A stretch of 64,000 nt of DNA, taken from positions 2,338,501-2,402,500 of the forward strand of contig CALNXK010000046.1 in the NCBI GenBank assembly GCA_942486035.1, read 5' to 3'. Origin of the DNA: Porites lobata. Lineage: Eukaryota > Cnidaria > Anthozoa > Scleractinia > Poritidae. A program made the position numbers and the translations under genes. Positions 1-11,127 of the stretch are shown piece by piece (within the stretch, counting starts at the first letter, position 1; every line of letters begins with the position of its first letter). Under the pieces are notes generated by a model. The model made no database searches. It was given only the letters and a program-made list of their open reading frames with translations, and was not told the origin of the DNA.

Positions 1-1364
1 AAGCGGCTATGCAGCTCCTAAGATTTTCCTATTTTCTAGTTGTCAGGATTGGCATCTTTGATGTGGAAATGTGTCTCCATTGTGTTAAGGTGGCACAATA
101 GGGATTTTAAGAGTCATTACCTACCAAGTTTGAGTGTAAACAACGTCACCTTTAATAGAGATTTTTAAAAATTACCACCACAGCTGTATAAGATAAAGAT
201 GAAAATTAGTTATGATCAAATTACGATGGCATTGAAGTTGTCATAGCAACAAAATAATGCCATTACCTATCTATTTTACTTGCAGCTGTATTTCTCAGCA
301 CTAGGAACTGTACTTCCAAAAATGTTCACACAAGCATTTTCCTCTAATAGCCACCTCGATAACTGAAGTTTAAGTGAGATCAGGAGCCCCTGGCAAGATC
401 TGTAAAAGCATTATGGAGAAATTCTAGGATGAAGTTTTTGTGGCTAGAAATGTGGTAAAAACTGGACGATCTCAATGTTTGGCTGTTATTTGTGGAAAAC
501 AAACACTTTTGAAGTGCAATTTCACCTCATAGTATTTTCAATCCTTTTTTCGTGGCACTCTTGTTAAAAGTCTTGTAAACATTTCAGTCCACTTTAACAA
601 AATAAATAAGAGAATAATTTTGAAAACTGCCTGATAGATGACCTTTGAGTTTCAAGATTATTGATATACATGTATTGTAAGTGCAGCCTCTCATTATTCA
701 GTGGTATGGTTTCCAAGTTTCATTTTCATGTGAAGAGCAGTAACTAACAATGCTTTTGAAATATGCAGAAATTTTAGCTATTGTTGTCCATGAAAATATG
801 AAACTTGGAGACAATTGACTAGAGGATGTCAGTTTTAAACACGTAATTATTGACCAAAAATTAGCATTTAGAATTCAGGAAGACATTATTTTACTGCCTT
901 CAAATATCAATGTTCTTGAAACTCAAAAGTGACTTGAAACAATCGTCAATCTCAAATTTCAAAAAAAATCTTTTGGGCAAATTCAAAATTTTTGGCTTCT
1001 TTGTTAAAGTAGCAATGATTTCAAAACTGTCAAAAAGGGCTCCTTGATACATGCTGTAAATCAAATCCATCATTCTAGCAATAGGCTTGGGCTATCTCTA
1101 TGATCTTTTATACACTCTAAATGATATTGCTTAAACTTCACGAACATCAAGGCAGCTATTGAAGGAAAAAGCTCCTGTGAACAGTTCCCGGTGCCGAGAA
1201 ATATTTATGGCTACAAGTAAAATATGTGATGGTGTCATTTTATTGCCATGACAACTCTGATGTCAGTGTAACCTTGACCATAACAAATTTCATTTTTATC
1301 TAATATAGCTGTGATGGTAACTTTTCCAAATCTTTATTGTTGATGGCGGCATAGATTAAAATAG
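1..1364. other. AT-rich non-coding DNA
   Basis: No reading frame with recognisable protein features, no splice-flanked exon and no structured RNA was seen on either strand. The sequence is AT-rich with frequent stops in all frames. It could be intergenic or intronic. Confidence 0.6.
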
Positions 1365-1485
1365 CCCGTGTAACAGGCGCTTGGAAGTAGTGGGTGAAAG
1401 AGAGAACAGGCGCGCGTGAGGGAGACACGTGAAGGGTGAGGGAGCACCTGCAATGAGGGCCGCCGAAAATTGTTTCAACTTGCAT
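1365..1485 (+). repeat. Dispersed GC-rich repeat fragment, inverted partner at 2345-2402
   Basis: A GC-rich island contains the motif GGCGCTTGGAAGTAGTGGG. The reverse complement of this motif reappears at about 2380-2400 (CCCACTACTTCCAAGCGC), with further similarity around CGGGCG and GGAGACA. I recognise the block as the kind of dispersed repeat seen in coral genomes, but I cannot name a family. The two fragments may be remnants of one inverted-repeat element about 1 kb long, or two independent insertions. Confidence 0.4.
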
Positions 1486-3357
1486 TCTGTGAGTGCGGAT
1501 ATTTCCGAGGGAAAAAGTTACTGTGCGGGGCGAGAAAACTGTCAATCACATGGACAACGTAGTGAAGATCTTATGTATTACACCAATAGCTCCTGAAACC
1601 ACTAAATTATATACAATCGAACTTCAGGTCTCGGAGGTCACTTCAATTTGGTTTAATGGGACTATGTGGCTGTAATCTCAAAGAAGAGTTGGACTGTTTA
1701 AACGGTATTGACGAAGGAAAGAATTGACATCAGATACGCCATAGCAGAAGTGACGAGAGACAAAAGATTTGTCGAATTGTTGCAATGAAGATATCAGAGG
1801 AAATATTCTTTGCTCAGGAGAACTTGGCGGCTTGTGTTGTCGATAGAACGCATACCATCAAAATTTTGGACGTGATTGATGAAATAAAACACTTACCAGG
1901 GGCATGAATTTGAGAAAACATAAATTTCACTAATGTATTATTCGTCATTCGGAGGCGACGTGAGGTCTGTTGTTTATGTCTTGTTACTGCAGTAGAAAAC
2001 GTGTCGATACAGTTTGTGTTCTGAAGTTTAGGTTCACTTAGTAAGACATGTCTGCTCCAAAAATGGCTGCCACTTAGGAATGGCTATTTTCCACGTACGC
2101 TGTGATTGTTGTTGTCTGTGCAGTGGTGGCTAAGTAAGCTCAGAGAGGACAATATTTTTAGTTTTTTATAATACACAGCATGCCATTCTTTAAAAGATAC
2201 CCAGTTTTGACTTTGTTATTTCCTAGTTATTGTGCCCGTGGTTAAAAACGATTTTTTTTTTTGGCTGTATGCTTTATTTCTGCGAGGTCAGTCGTTTCTG
2301 TCAAAACTTTTGACAGATCATGCAACGGCTGCCAGGTAATTAGGTTGGGGGCCTGTCTCCTTCTCGCCCGTGTTGGCTTTTTCGCCCACTACTTCCAAGC
2401 GCAGGCCAAGATTAAAATCAAACCTACTCTTCTATTGGCAAAAGCTTTGAAGGTCAAAATGACTTTGATCATGTAGCAACATCTTGTTGAATAACTACTG
2501 TGTTGGATCTGCCTACTTCCCATCCCCTTACACTGTAAGTAACCCTTTCTCTATCTTTTCTCAATCCAAGATGATGGCCAAATGTTTACTATCCAGGCAG
2601 AATTAATTGCATGATTGATGTCCATAAGTACAATGTACGCCTGTGATGTAGCCTACTGGCTAGTAATACAAGTCATTATTGCCGTGTGCCAGACTTCCTA
2701 TTTTATTCGGAAACCATTCTAGACACATTTTCACACTTGCTTCCACAGTTGTTACATGTTGACTGAGACAATGAAAACACATTTCAAGATTTCCGCATTT
2801 TCACAGTTCTTTAGCCTGTGTCACAGACACTCTAAACCTTCTGTATAGAGAGTTTGAATAATAGTGCAAAATTAAATATTGGGTTGGTATCCCGCAGTCT
2901 CAATACATAATTGTTGGTATTTTGTATGATTTGAAATAAAGTGTTGACACTTGAGGCCAAACATGAACCAAGACATACATTGTACATGTTGTAGCTCGTA
3001 ACAAGACTGAATAGTTTTGTGATAGTGTGAAACAAGTCAGCTTCAAAAACACAGGTTATTTCTTTGACTGAGCAGATCTTCTTTTGTCCACTTTTAGTCT
3101 CACACCTAGACTATATGTTATAAAGCTGGTCTGTTCCATGTGCAGTGAGCAATTAGTTCCTGTAGTTTATGTTCCTGAAGATGTTTTCTGACATGATTTT
3201 ATCACAGATGCAGTTACATGTACCATTAAAATGGTTTTCTTTTACCAGTCAGTCAAAAGACATATTCAAAACATGGACCCCAGTCCATGCAGAGTTTTTT
3301 TACCAGAGGTCTAAATGAGTTTTAAGGGACCTTAAAGGGACAAAACTACCATCTATT
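1486..3357. other. Non-coding DNA
   Basis: Apart from the partner repeat fragment at about 2345-2402, no gene, RNA or element was recognised. Short frames here (for example 2261-2476) have no protein-like composition. Confidence 0.5.
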
Positions 3358-4093
3358 TGTATTATCAGGTTAATGGGCTCCTCATATTATATAGCTGTTC
3401 AAATTTTCCATACAATTGGTTTTGGTTTATTCTGATGAAGGAGTAACATTCTTTGAAGATGACAGGAGGAGAGGTGTGAGGGAGGCAGTCTCCTACAGCA
3501 ACAACTTTTTAATGTCATTGCTTTTGTGTACTCTCCCAATACTTCCCTTTCCTTGACAGGCCCTGGCAATGCTTATTCATCAGCAAACTTATTGAACCCA
3601 TGTTTATGCTGGATCAAGCACAGAATGATCTGCATATAACTGGTATGTCCGCAAAGTTTGTCAGGTGCCTGACTAACCCCCACATTGTTTGAAAATACGC
3701 TGGTCATTTTGTGCTTGGTCCATACAAAAAGTGGGATTGAATAATATTGCTGATGGATAAACATTTCCAAAGGCTATCAAGGGAAGTAAAGCCTGGGGAG
3801 GGTACTCTAATTCTACCTTTTAAATTTTTATTGTTAGCAAAAGTGAGTGCAAGTAAATATAGTGTTTTATTTCCTCCCTAGTCTCCAATTAATGCAGCCA
3901 TGGTGTCATCATACAACATGATGATGCACAAAAAAAGCTGTGTGGGAAGACTACTTCCTCCCTGTCTCTGATACTCACATTCCCTTCAAGTATTGTTGCT
4001 CCTTCACCAGACTGAAGCAAACTCATTACATCTATTTAGTTAAAAATTTTAACAAGCATATAGTATGAGGAGCCCATAATCCTGTAATGATAC
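3358..4093. repeat. Possible foldback remnant with roughly 45-bp inverted arms
   Basis: The segment around 3370-3400 contains ATGGGCTCCTCATATTATAT. The segment around 4048-4078 contains the inverted counterpart ATAGTATGAGGAGCCCATAA. Similarity extends imperfectly on both sides of these cores. The arms are about 680 bp apart and the interior has no coding signature. It may be a decayed MITE, but the target-site duplication is not clear. Confidence 0.35.
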
Positions 4094-4439
4094 CTATAAT
4101 TTTATTGACACAGTTTCTTGTCCATATTTAAGGTGAGCGAGGTGCGAAAAACTAAGACAGCCATGATTTCCACATTTCCACATTTACAGTATAGCAACAA
4201 AAAGTATTTTGATTCTACATTTACAACTGACATAATAAAGTGCTTTTATCTCGATGCATACATTTGCCTTAATTACAAAGTAATAATGGTGCCCTTTCTG
4301 GTCATTCTATTCTATTCTCAAGGTTTGTTCTGTGCTCATGGAAAACCTGGAAAGTCGGTAAACTGAAGAATTTCATTTTCCTGGCCTTGAAAGTCATGGA
4401 ATTTAAGGACTGGCTTGAACTTTATGTGTGTTACATGTA

Positions 4440-6520
4440 GTTATGTTTTTTAATCACTTTTTTTTGACAGGAATGATTTAATTGATTTCTGGTTTTTATA
4501 TGTTCAACTTGGTTTTCTATGATTTTTGGCATCCAAGTAAAGAATGGTGAAACTGTAAGAAAATGTTATTTGTTTTCTTAATGTAGGTATAAAAATGTTA
4601 AGGATATTGGCATAATATTATTATAACTATTTGAAAGCACGTTTACAAAACGTGTAAATAACTTACAAACCCTACGACTTATGACACATTTTTCTTTAAG
4701 TTCAGCTACACTCAGTAATAATCAAAGCCTCAGAGCTCTCTAAATTTATGCCAGCAAGTTTTAAGTCAGTCGTGACCAAACAAATCGCAGCACAAAAATG
4801 CTGGTCAAATTTAATTCTATTGCTAACACATTTGGAAAAGTTGACGCAAAAATAGAGTAGGGGCTGCCAACAGATTATCTCCTATCTGCATGGAGTTATT
4901 CTTACCCAAAGCTTTATTATAAGAAAATGAGTAGTCAGAAACCCACTACTGGCAAATACAGTTCGCTCCACAAGAACAGTGCTTTATGTTGAATGCGGGA
5001 CAAGATTAAAGAACTTTCATTAATTGATCTTACTTTGTATTTGTCCCTCTGCTTTTGAAACAAATCTTAAAAAGTAGCATCTATATGAACAACTCTCAAC
5101 AGTTTTTAGCACCGCAGTTTTCTGTTTTGAGAAGAAATGTAGCCAGCACTCATTTTTCCACCTGAAATAAAAACCCTCATACTTGGTACAGGTACTTTAT
5201 TCAGACAAAAAAATAGCCGGATTTGCTTGGAGATAAATTATGATGAAAAAAATATTTAAAAAATATGACAAATGTTATATTCTTCTCATTATCCCCAGTA
5301 ATTGCAAACTAATGCTCTTTGCCTGAAAAAAATTACCAAATACAAAGGTTTTCATTGCAGCTAAAAAATGAATGGTTGAAGTTTGGGGGTTGATGACTCC
5401 ATTTCTCATTGAGAAGGGAACCTGTAGTGCTTAACCCATTTCCCAGCCCCCTGGAGATTTTGCCGGAAAATGCATTTTGAAGTTATTTGAGCGGTTTTCT
5501 GGTCACTGTGACAGAGAGCAAAATTTTGAGGTTTTTGGTTTAAAGGTGACACAGCAGTCTTGATTTTTCGCTTTTTGCTTTTCTTTCCTTTTTTTCTCTT
5601 GCTGGGCATTAATAGTAGGCTTCACTTTGTGGGAAAAGTTTTTCTAAGAGCTTTTAGGATCTTAGGATTAGATGAAAGGCAAGGTAGGTGGCTAGCTAGT
5701 GGAACAAGATTTTCATGGAAATTTTCAGGTCAATGTTACATGTTTTTTGTGGCCTTTTTTTCATTCTGGTATGGTTTGAGAGATCTCTTCACTTTGCACA
5801 AGTATAACCGGACAAAGTTGTCCTTGACCATTAAAACTGATGATGCCACAAGAGGTAGAAAGGACTTGGATCTGCATGTGCGGCTTAGAGGTGAATGGGT
5901 TAAAAGTGATACATGTAGAAGATTTCTGTAGATACTATATTTTCCTTTGTTGAGATTTTTTACTAAATGGCAGTTCTTAAATCTCACCCCACATTTCGCA
6001 TAAATTTTTTCTTCTTGAAGTGCAAACTGTAGTTACCGTAGGTTTCTGAGAGCTCATTTTCTTGCAAATTAAAGCTTTGGGTAAGAGTACCCTTGTAGAC
6101 CATCAGCCTTCTTCCTTCATTTGCACAGTCATCAACTTTCACAACATGAGTTAGTGTTTACATTTTAAGAGTAAATTTGACCAGCATTTTGTGACTGACT
6201 TCTAACTTGCAGATAATAATAAAACTAGAGAGCTCTATGGTTATTTACTGAAGTAAGAGAAAAATCTGTTAGTTTGTAGGGTATTTCAAAGACATTTTCT
6301 GTAAAAATGCACTTTAGCATTTATGCCAATATCCCAAACGTTTTTATACCCAAATTAAGAAAATGTTAAAAAAATAAGTAAAATTTTCTTAAAGTTCACC
6401 ATTCTTAACTAACAATGCCAAAAAAACATAGCTACAGTGGCCTACAGTATAATTAGGCCAAAGAGTTTTTCCAGGGAACCCACACTCTTTTTTGTCAACA
6501 GCAATTGGAAATTAAATGAG
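4440..6520. repeat. Large decayed inverted repeat, arms about 500-600 bp
   Basis: The left arm (about 4440-5100) aligns with the reverse complement of about 5910-6520. Matching landmarks in order include AAGAATGGTGAA, GGATATTGGCATAA, AGAGCTCTCTA, AAAATGCTGGTCAAATTTA and TTACCCAAAGCTTTA, spread over several hundred bases with many small indels. The arms look old, roughly two-thirds identical by eye. The loop (5100-5910) holds a piggyBac-type MITE. This is either a foldback DNA transposon or an ancient inverted duplication; no TSD was identified at the outer ends. Confidence 0.6.
5431..5903. mobile_element. piggyBac-type non-autonomous element (MITE)
   Basis: TTAA at 5431-5434 and TTAA at 5900-5903 flank a 465-bp segment that begins CCCATT and ends AATGGG. 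A TTAA target duplication plus CCC...GGG termini is the piggyBac signature. The inverted repeats are short, so the family assignment is an inference. Reading frames inside on both strands are probably by-products of its composition. It sits in the loop of the large inverted repeat. Confidence 0.5.
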
Positions 6521-7002
6521 AGAGGAAAACTTACCTGTTCTCATGTTCTTGAATCTGCTGTATAGGAAAGTGAAATGGAAGTTGTTCTACAATGAAAAAC
6601 GATGTTTGTGTCGGGGCTTTGACGATAAATTTTACAATGCTTTCTTTTATGTGGTCTTTCTTGTATTTCACCGTTTGTGTCCTGCACTTGTTGTTATAGT
6701 CTCGTGTTTCACTATTGGTTATAAATTAATGGTTCTGAAGTGGGAGAGAGAGGGACTCAGAGAGAGAGGGAGAGAGAAAAGAGACAAGGGATGAAATTTT
6801 TTTCACAAAATTAAACCCAACTACATTTGAAGGGATTAAACGGTGGGCTACTTTTTTCTATATTTTTTTAAAAAAAGATCGTTGCATTCAAAATGCATGA
6901 TCAGAAAAAAATCACTGACTTTTCTATCCATGAATACCTCCACTTGACTGGATCGGAAGTAAACTTTGTGTGTGACGTCTGAGAGTTTCTTATGCTTTGC
7001 TG
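6521..7002. other. Non-coding DNA with a GA-rich tract
   Basis: No gene was recognised. A short GA-rich stretch (about 6745-6785) of the GGGAGAGAGAG type produces an artificial basic reading frame. Confidence 0.5.
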
Positions 7003-7064
7003 ATCAAACTTGAAACAATCTCAGAACTATAAGCACTTAGTTCTGAGATTGTTTCAAGTTTGAT
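7003..7064. repeat. Perfect 27-bp inverted repeat (hairpin)
   Basis: Positions 7003-7029 (ATCAAACTTGAAACAATCTC, then AGAACTA) are exactly complementary to 7038-7064, with an 8-nt loop TAAGCACT at 7030-7037. No mismatch occurs in 27 bp. It could be a microRNA-like precursor, a very small foldback, or a templated inversion scar. Expression cannot be judged from sequence. Confidence 0.85.
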
Positions 7065-7704
7065 TGCATATAATATACAGGTACATGTATCCAGTTATTG
7101 CTTCGTTGCTTTCGATTTAACTGGAATGGTCATCGTGGTCAACTGTTCCAGTCAACTAGAGGTACTGATTGTACAAGAGCAGCTATCGAGTTTTGATCCT
7201 TGTCACTACCCATAACAGTTAATTCAAGTTGTTGATATATTAATAACTGTGAAACGCAAGATGATAACAACAACTGGTGACACCAAACAAAACATTGTGA
7301 AATTAACGGTCAAAGCGTTACATTACGAACATCATTTTTACATCTTAGAACAACCTCCGTATCACTTTTCTCCACAGCAGATTCAAGAACAAAACAGGTA
7401 CGTTTTATCTCTCATTTAATTTCCATGTGCAGTTTACAGAGAAGAGTGTGGATTCCTTATGGTTTTTCTATAATATTTCTCATTTTCCTTTCTTGTTCCT
7501 TTCAAATTTCTTATTTATTTGTTGAATTTTGCTTTTATTTTGCTTTTTTCACATTTATTTCCATTTTATTTAATTCTTTTTCACATTTATGTTTATATCT
7601 TTTATTTTACTCTAAGTCTTTTCTTTCACATGCAATTTAGGCTTGTGTTTGTACAGCCAATGCATTGAGGAGTCATCATCATTATGATTATGATTATGAT
7701 TATG

Positions 7705-8452
7705 GGGCGCTTTCCATTCGACCAAAAATTCCGGAATGAAATTTCGAGTATTCCATGTGACGAATGGAACAGTATTTTCCGGTTGGTTTGAACCAAGCCG
7801 TCCCAGTCCATCACGCACCAATTTTCGCGCGAAAATACGAAATAAACAGGGGAATTAAAAAATGGCGGACTCTTTGCCTATTTTCCTTGCTTTAGAGTTG
7901 CTCGACGACTATGAAGTTGAAATAAGCGAAGTATTGGACGAGGACGACGACATAACGCTGTTCAGTCTGGGTAGCTCCTACATGCGTAGGAATTTAAACC
8001 GAGTCCGCGACTACTTTGAGGGCAGATACCTCTCTATTTTCCTGATGAGTTTAAGGGTCACTTCAGAATGACAAGAGAAACTTGCGAGCTGTTCACTCGC
8101 GCCTTCATGCCCACAGGAAGGATACCACTTGGGAATGGATCTGAGCGAGCTGCCATCCCACCCCCAAAACAAGTTTTAGCTTTCCTCTGGTGTATGGCTA
8201 ACCAAGCGGAACACTGATATTGAGAAGAAGAATTGGAAGCCATGTTGAGTTCGATTTCCGGGCTCTGAGAAACTGGGTGCGAGCAAGAATGGTCGAATGG
8301 AACGGAATTTTCCGGTTATTCCGATTTTCCGGAATTTTAGGCCAACCTCGCGAGGTACACCCAAAATTTCGGAATGAAATTCCGGAAAATGTCTGTTCCA
8401 TTCGCTCCCAAACCTGGAATTTCCGGAATTTTTGGGCGAATGGAAAGCGCCC
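7705..8452. mobile_element. Harbinger-type TIR element with partial transposase
   Basis: The terminal repeat GGGCGCTTTCCATTCG (7705-7720) is matched by CGAATGGAAAGCGCCC (8437-8452). A 3-bp duplication ATG lies at 7702-7704 and 8453-8455. Subterminal DNA contains further self-complementary TTCCGGAAT-type blocks. Three-base duplications fit PIF/Harbinger, and an internal reading frame resembles the N-terminus of its transposase. At 748 bp the copy is a deletion derivative. Confidence 0.7.
7862..8218 (+). pseudogene. Harbinger-type transposase N-terminal fragment
   Basis: The frame opens with an ATG (MADSLPIFLALELL...), followed by an acidic stretch (EISEVLDEDDD), an arginine-rich stretch (YMRRNLNRVRDYFEG) and, after a one-base shift near 8036-8041, the segment FKGHFRMTRETCELFTRAF. 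The last pattern (F..HFRM.R.T...L) is typical of the N-terminal region of PIF/Harbinger transposases. The second frame ends with TGA at 8216-8218. No DDE catalytic domain remains. Family membership rests on pattern recall, not a search. Confidence 0.6.
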
Positions 8453-8692
8453 ATGGTTATGTTTATTATTATCATCATTGGCTGTCTGGGCTTAAATGGA
8501 AAAAGTTTTCTGCTTCGCCTCTGAAATAATGTGAAAGAAAAGTTAAATAAAAAGTAAAACAAAATCAAAATAAATTTAAAAAAAGAATTAAAGATGAAGA
8601 TTAATGTAAAAAAGTAAAATAAAAGTAAAAATGAAACAAACCAAAAAGGAAATAAGAAAAAGGAAAATGAGAAATATCGTCAAAAAACTCTA

Positions 8693-9977
8693 TGGCCCTA
8701 TTGGGCCACCACACAACAGCAAAAGTGTATCTTCAAGGATTAAATTTATGAGCAAAAAAACTGTTAAAATTTTTGTACATGTATAAGATCATTCACGGGA
8801 GAGCAAATTCGAACAAACAGTCCCAAAAAATTTGCAAGAACTGCTCCTCAACAGTTTGCACTAAAAACAGGCTAACTTTCTTACATGTAACAAGCAGGCT
8901 TTTTGCATCTTTTTGTTTTTGAATATGCCAACCAATCCTGTAATTTGACAAAGCTGAATTTTTGTGACACAAAAGTAGCTTTGTTGAATGTTACATGGAA
9001 TTAAAGGCGAACGTTCCAACTTGATGTTGCACGCACATGAACTAAAATATCTGCCTCAAATGAATCCTTTTGATCAGTTCTCAACTATCAGAACCCTTAC
9101 CTCGTGACGCCTTTGTCTCTTTAAAACTTGATCTGATACCCCTGCCTGTCTGTTTTTTTCTTTCCTCTTTTGTGGATAAAAGTAGGTCTTAATGGCTCCT
9201 GTAGAAGTGAATTTAATTCAAGTTTAAGTTCTAAAACTTAATTTACAAAATCATTAGGGGATAAAGAGAAGTTTTGGGGTGGATTTTTAGTGTACAAATA
9301 CAAGTATTACATAGCAAATTATCATTTACCAGAAAAAATGATAACATAAAACCATCTTACTTGCTACAATGTATCCTTGTGTGCTTTTATCCATTGCACG
9401 TACTCTTCGCAATATCTCCATATTCACTTGTTTGTTCTCTTGTGAGGAAAGTGGCTTGCTGTTGAATTGTCGTGTGTAGCACAATATTATGTCAGTTTGC
9501 AGTCTTATGATGATGTTGATTTACATTAGATTTTATGTAAAATTAGCTACCGGCAACAGGTATTAAAGAGTAGGGATCAATCATTAAAGCTTATTGGGAA
9601 CTGCCCACCAGTCTCCCCTAACACAGTATTTTGTCCTAAGCGAGACGTTAGTATTGACGTTGGGATAAAGGGAGGGGTGGGTGGACAAATTTCTAGACTC
9701 CTAATAAGGGTATATAACATAAACTGTAATGACATTTTTTGTAGGTTCAGAATGGAAATTGATGTTGCATACCTCAAATCCCAAGATTGGCCTTCCACTT
9801 CCATAACCGCCAGGTGGACAGCTCTCTAACAGATGATAACAGAATTTAAGGTTGGATATATGAATTACATATGCTTACATGCACACAGTTTTACTCTATC
9901 GTGATCAGACTGCATACTCAGTACTGTATCAGCTAAACTGTTGTTTAAAATTGTGTTCATGTTCAGTTTGCATGAAA
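8693..9977. other. Non-coding DNA
   Basis: No gene or element was recognised. The short frame at 9274-9465 has no convincing protein features. Confidence 0.5.
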
Positions 9978-9980
9978 TTA

Positions 9981-11124
9981 GGGACTGGTCAAAAAGTATA
10001 GGGGGGGGGGCCGGAGCAGAGAGCGGGTGGGTTATGAGGTTTTGAGCCTTGTGCAAGGGGTGGGTCTTGCAATTTGCAGCTACCCTTAGGGGGTGGGTCA
10101 CTCTATTTTATTACATAGATAAGCACTAACTACTAACGAGACAGTTGACCACACTTGTTATATAAACCATAGCCAGCTGGAATTATTCCTAAAATACTCA
10201 CAAACCTGTTGTGCGAGAAAATGCAACGGGTGACAGACCGCACATCCCGTGAACCCTTTCTTATTAAACCTTTTTTTTGGGGGGGGCTCTAACGAGCATG
10301 TCCTTTAATGATTTTCCCTTTTTTTAAGGAAATGATTGGTGGTTCTTTAAAAATTTATTAAAGTTATGGTTGGCTTTGTATAAGATTCCATTTTTATTAC
10401 TCAAGCTTCCTTTATATTAGACACTGAGGGTTGGTATTGTGTCACAAATGGCAATAAATCTTTTTCCTCCTTGTAGGTTTTGTTTTAGGAGTTTAGACTC
10501 GTTTTTGTGAATTTTATTTCTGATAGTAGGTCTTCTATCAAAGTTTGTGGGTAGCCTCCGTCCATCAAGCGTTTTTTGAAATATTTTCCTCAAAGGTTGT
10601 TTCTGAGGAGTTTTTTCGTAGGATTCTCAAGGCTTCTCCTTTGACAAATCCTTTTTTAACACTTGGAAGGTGACATGAGGTGAAATGTGTGTGCAAGAAG
10701 GTTTCTGTTTGTTTAAAATGTGTCTTTGCATCAAGGATAGAGTTTTTTTTAATCTTGTGCCTTTGTATTCAACCGTGTCTAAAAACGCTGCATCTCAGTG
10801 TCAAATGTTTCGGCCATGAATTTAATAGTTGGGTGATGTAAGTTTGCTTGTTCCATGAAGGCTTCGATGTCTGGTTTACTCATGTCCCATAGGGAAAAGA
10901 CATCGTGTATGTAGCATTTCCAAACTGTTGTTCTAAAGGAAGGTTTTGCTTAGAGTTGTTGTTTCAATATATGTCTAGGGGGTGGGTCATTCAATTTCCA
11001 ACCTTGCTTTAGGGGTGGGTCAGTCATTTTTGTGCGGAAGGGAAGGGGTGGGTCATGTGTTTTTTATCAACCACATTTCCAAATGCTCCGCGCCCCCCCC
11101 CCCCTATACTTTTTGACCAGTCCC
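9981..11124. mobile_element. TIR element with TTA duplication, G-rich ends, carrying retroelement sequence
   Basis: GGGACTGGTCAAAAAGTATA followed by a run of G (from 9981) is mirrored by a run of C followed by TATACTTTTTGACCAGTCCC (ending 11124). TTA flanks both sides (9978-9980 and 11125-11127). Subterminal GGGGTGGGTCA motifs repeat near both ends (10030-10105 and 10980-11055). The 3-bp duplication suggests Harbinger or a related class. The interior is not transposase but a fragment of a Penelope-like retroelement, so the TIR element either captured it or was its landing site. Confidence 0.7.
10200..10930 (-). pseudogene. Penelope-like reverse transcriptase fragment, C-terminal half
   Basis: Read on the minus strand from about 10920, the frame gives CYIHDVFSLWD, then EAFMEQANLHHPTIKFMAE. 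This matches the palm region of cnidarian Penelope-like reverse transcriptases, where the catalytic box is normally YIDD followed by FSLW. Here the box reads YIHD, so a catalytic Asp is lost. Further along, after small indels, come THFTSCHLPSVKKGFVKGEA and LPFVTQYQPSVSNIKEA, both typical of the thumb region. Several frameshifts and stops (10790, 10740, 10580, 10390) mark it as dead. It lies wholly inside the TIR element. Confidence 0.65.
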
Positions 11125-11127
11125 TTA

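Larger units (their letters stand above)
7460..8692. repeat. Foldback element with pyrimidine/purine-rich arms, split by a Harbinger-type insertion
   Basis: A pyrimidine-rich left arm (about 7465-7645, containing ATATTTCTCATTTTCCTTT) is mirrored by a purine-rich right arm (about 8515-8690, containing AGGAAAATGAGAAATAT). Similarity continues toward the centre, for example TCTTTCACAT versus ATGTGAAAGA. The Harbinger-type element sits between the arms next to short ATTATG repeats. The long pyrimidine run also creates a meaningless hydrophobic reading frame at 7425-7640. Confidence 0.5.

Noticed and set aside
5560..5931. 123-codon plus-strand frame with hydrophobic start
   Set aside because: Crosses the right boundary of the piggyBac-type MITE, so it cannot be a native gene; no family resemblance.
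7425..7640. Hydrophobic 71-codon reading frame resembling a membrane protein
   Set aside because: It comes from a pyrimidine-rich arm of a foldback element; Phe/Leu/Ser runs follow from T/C composition.
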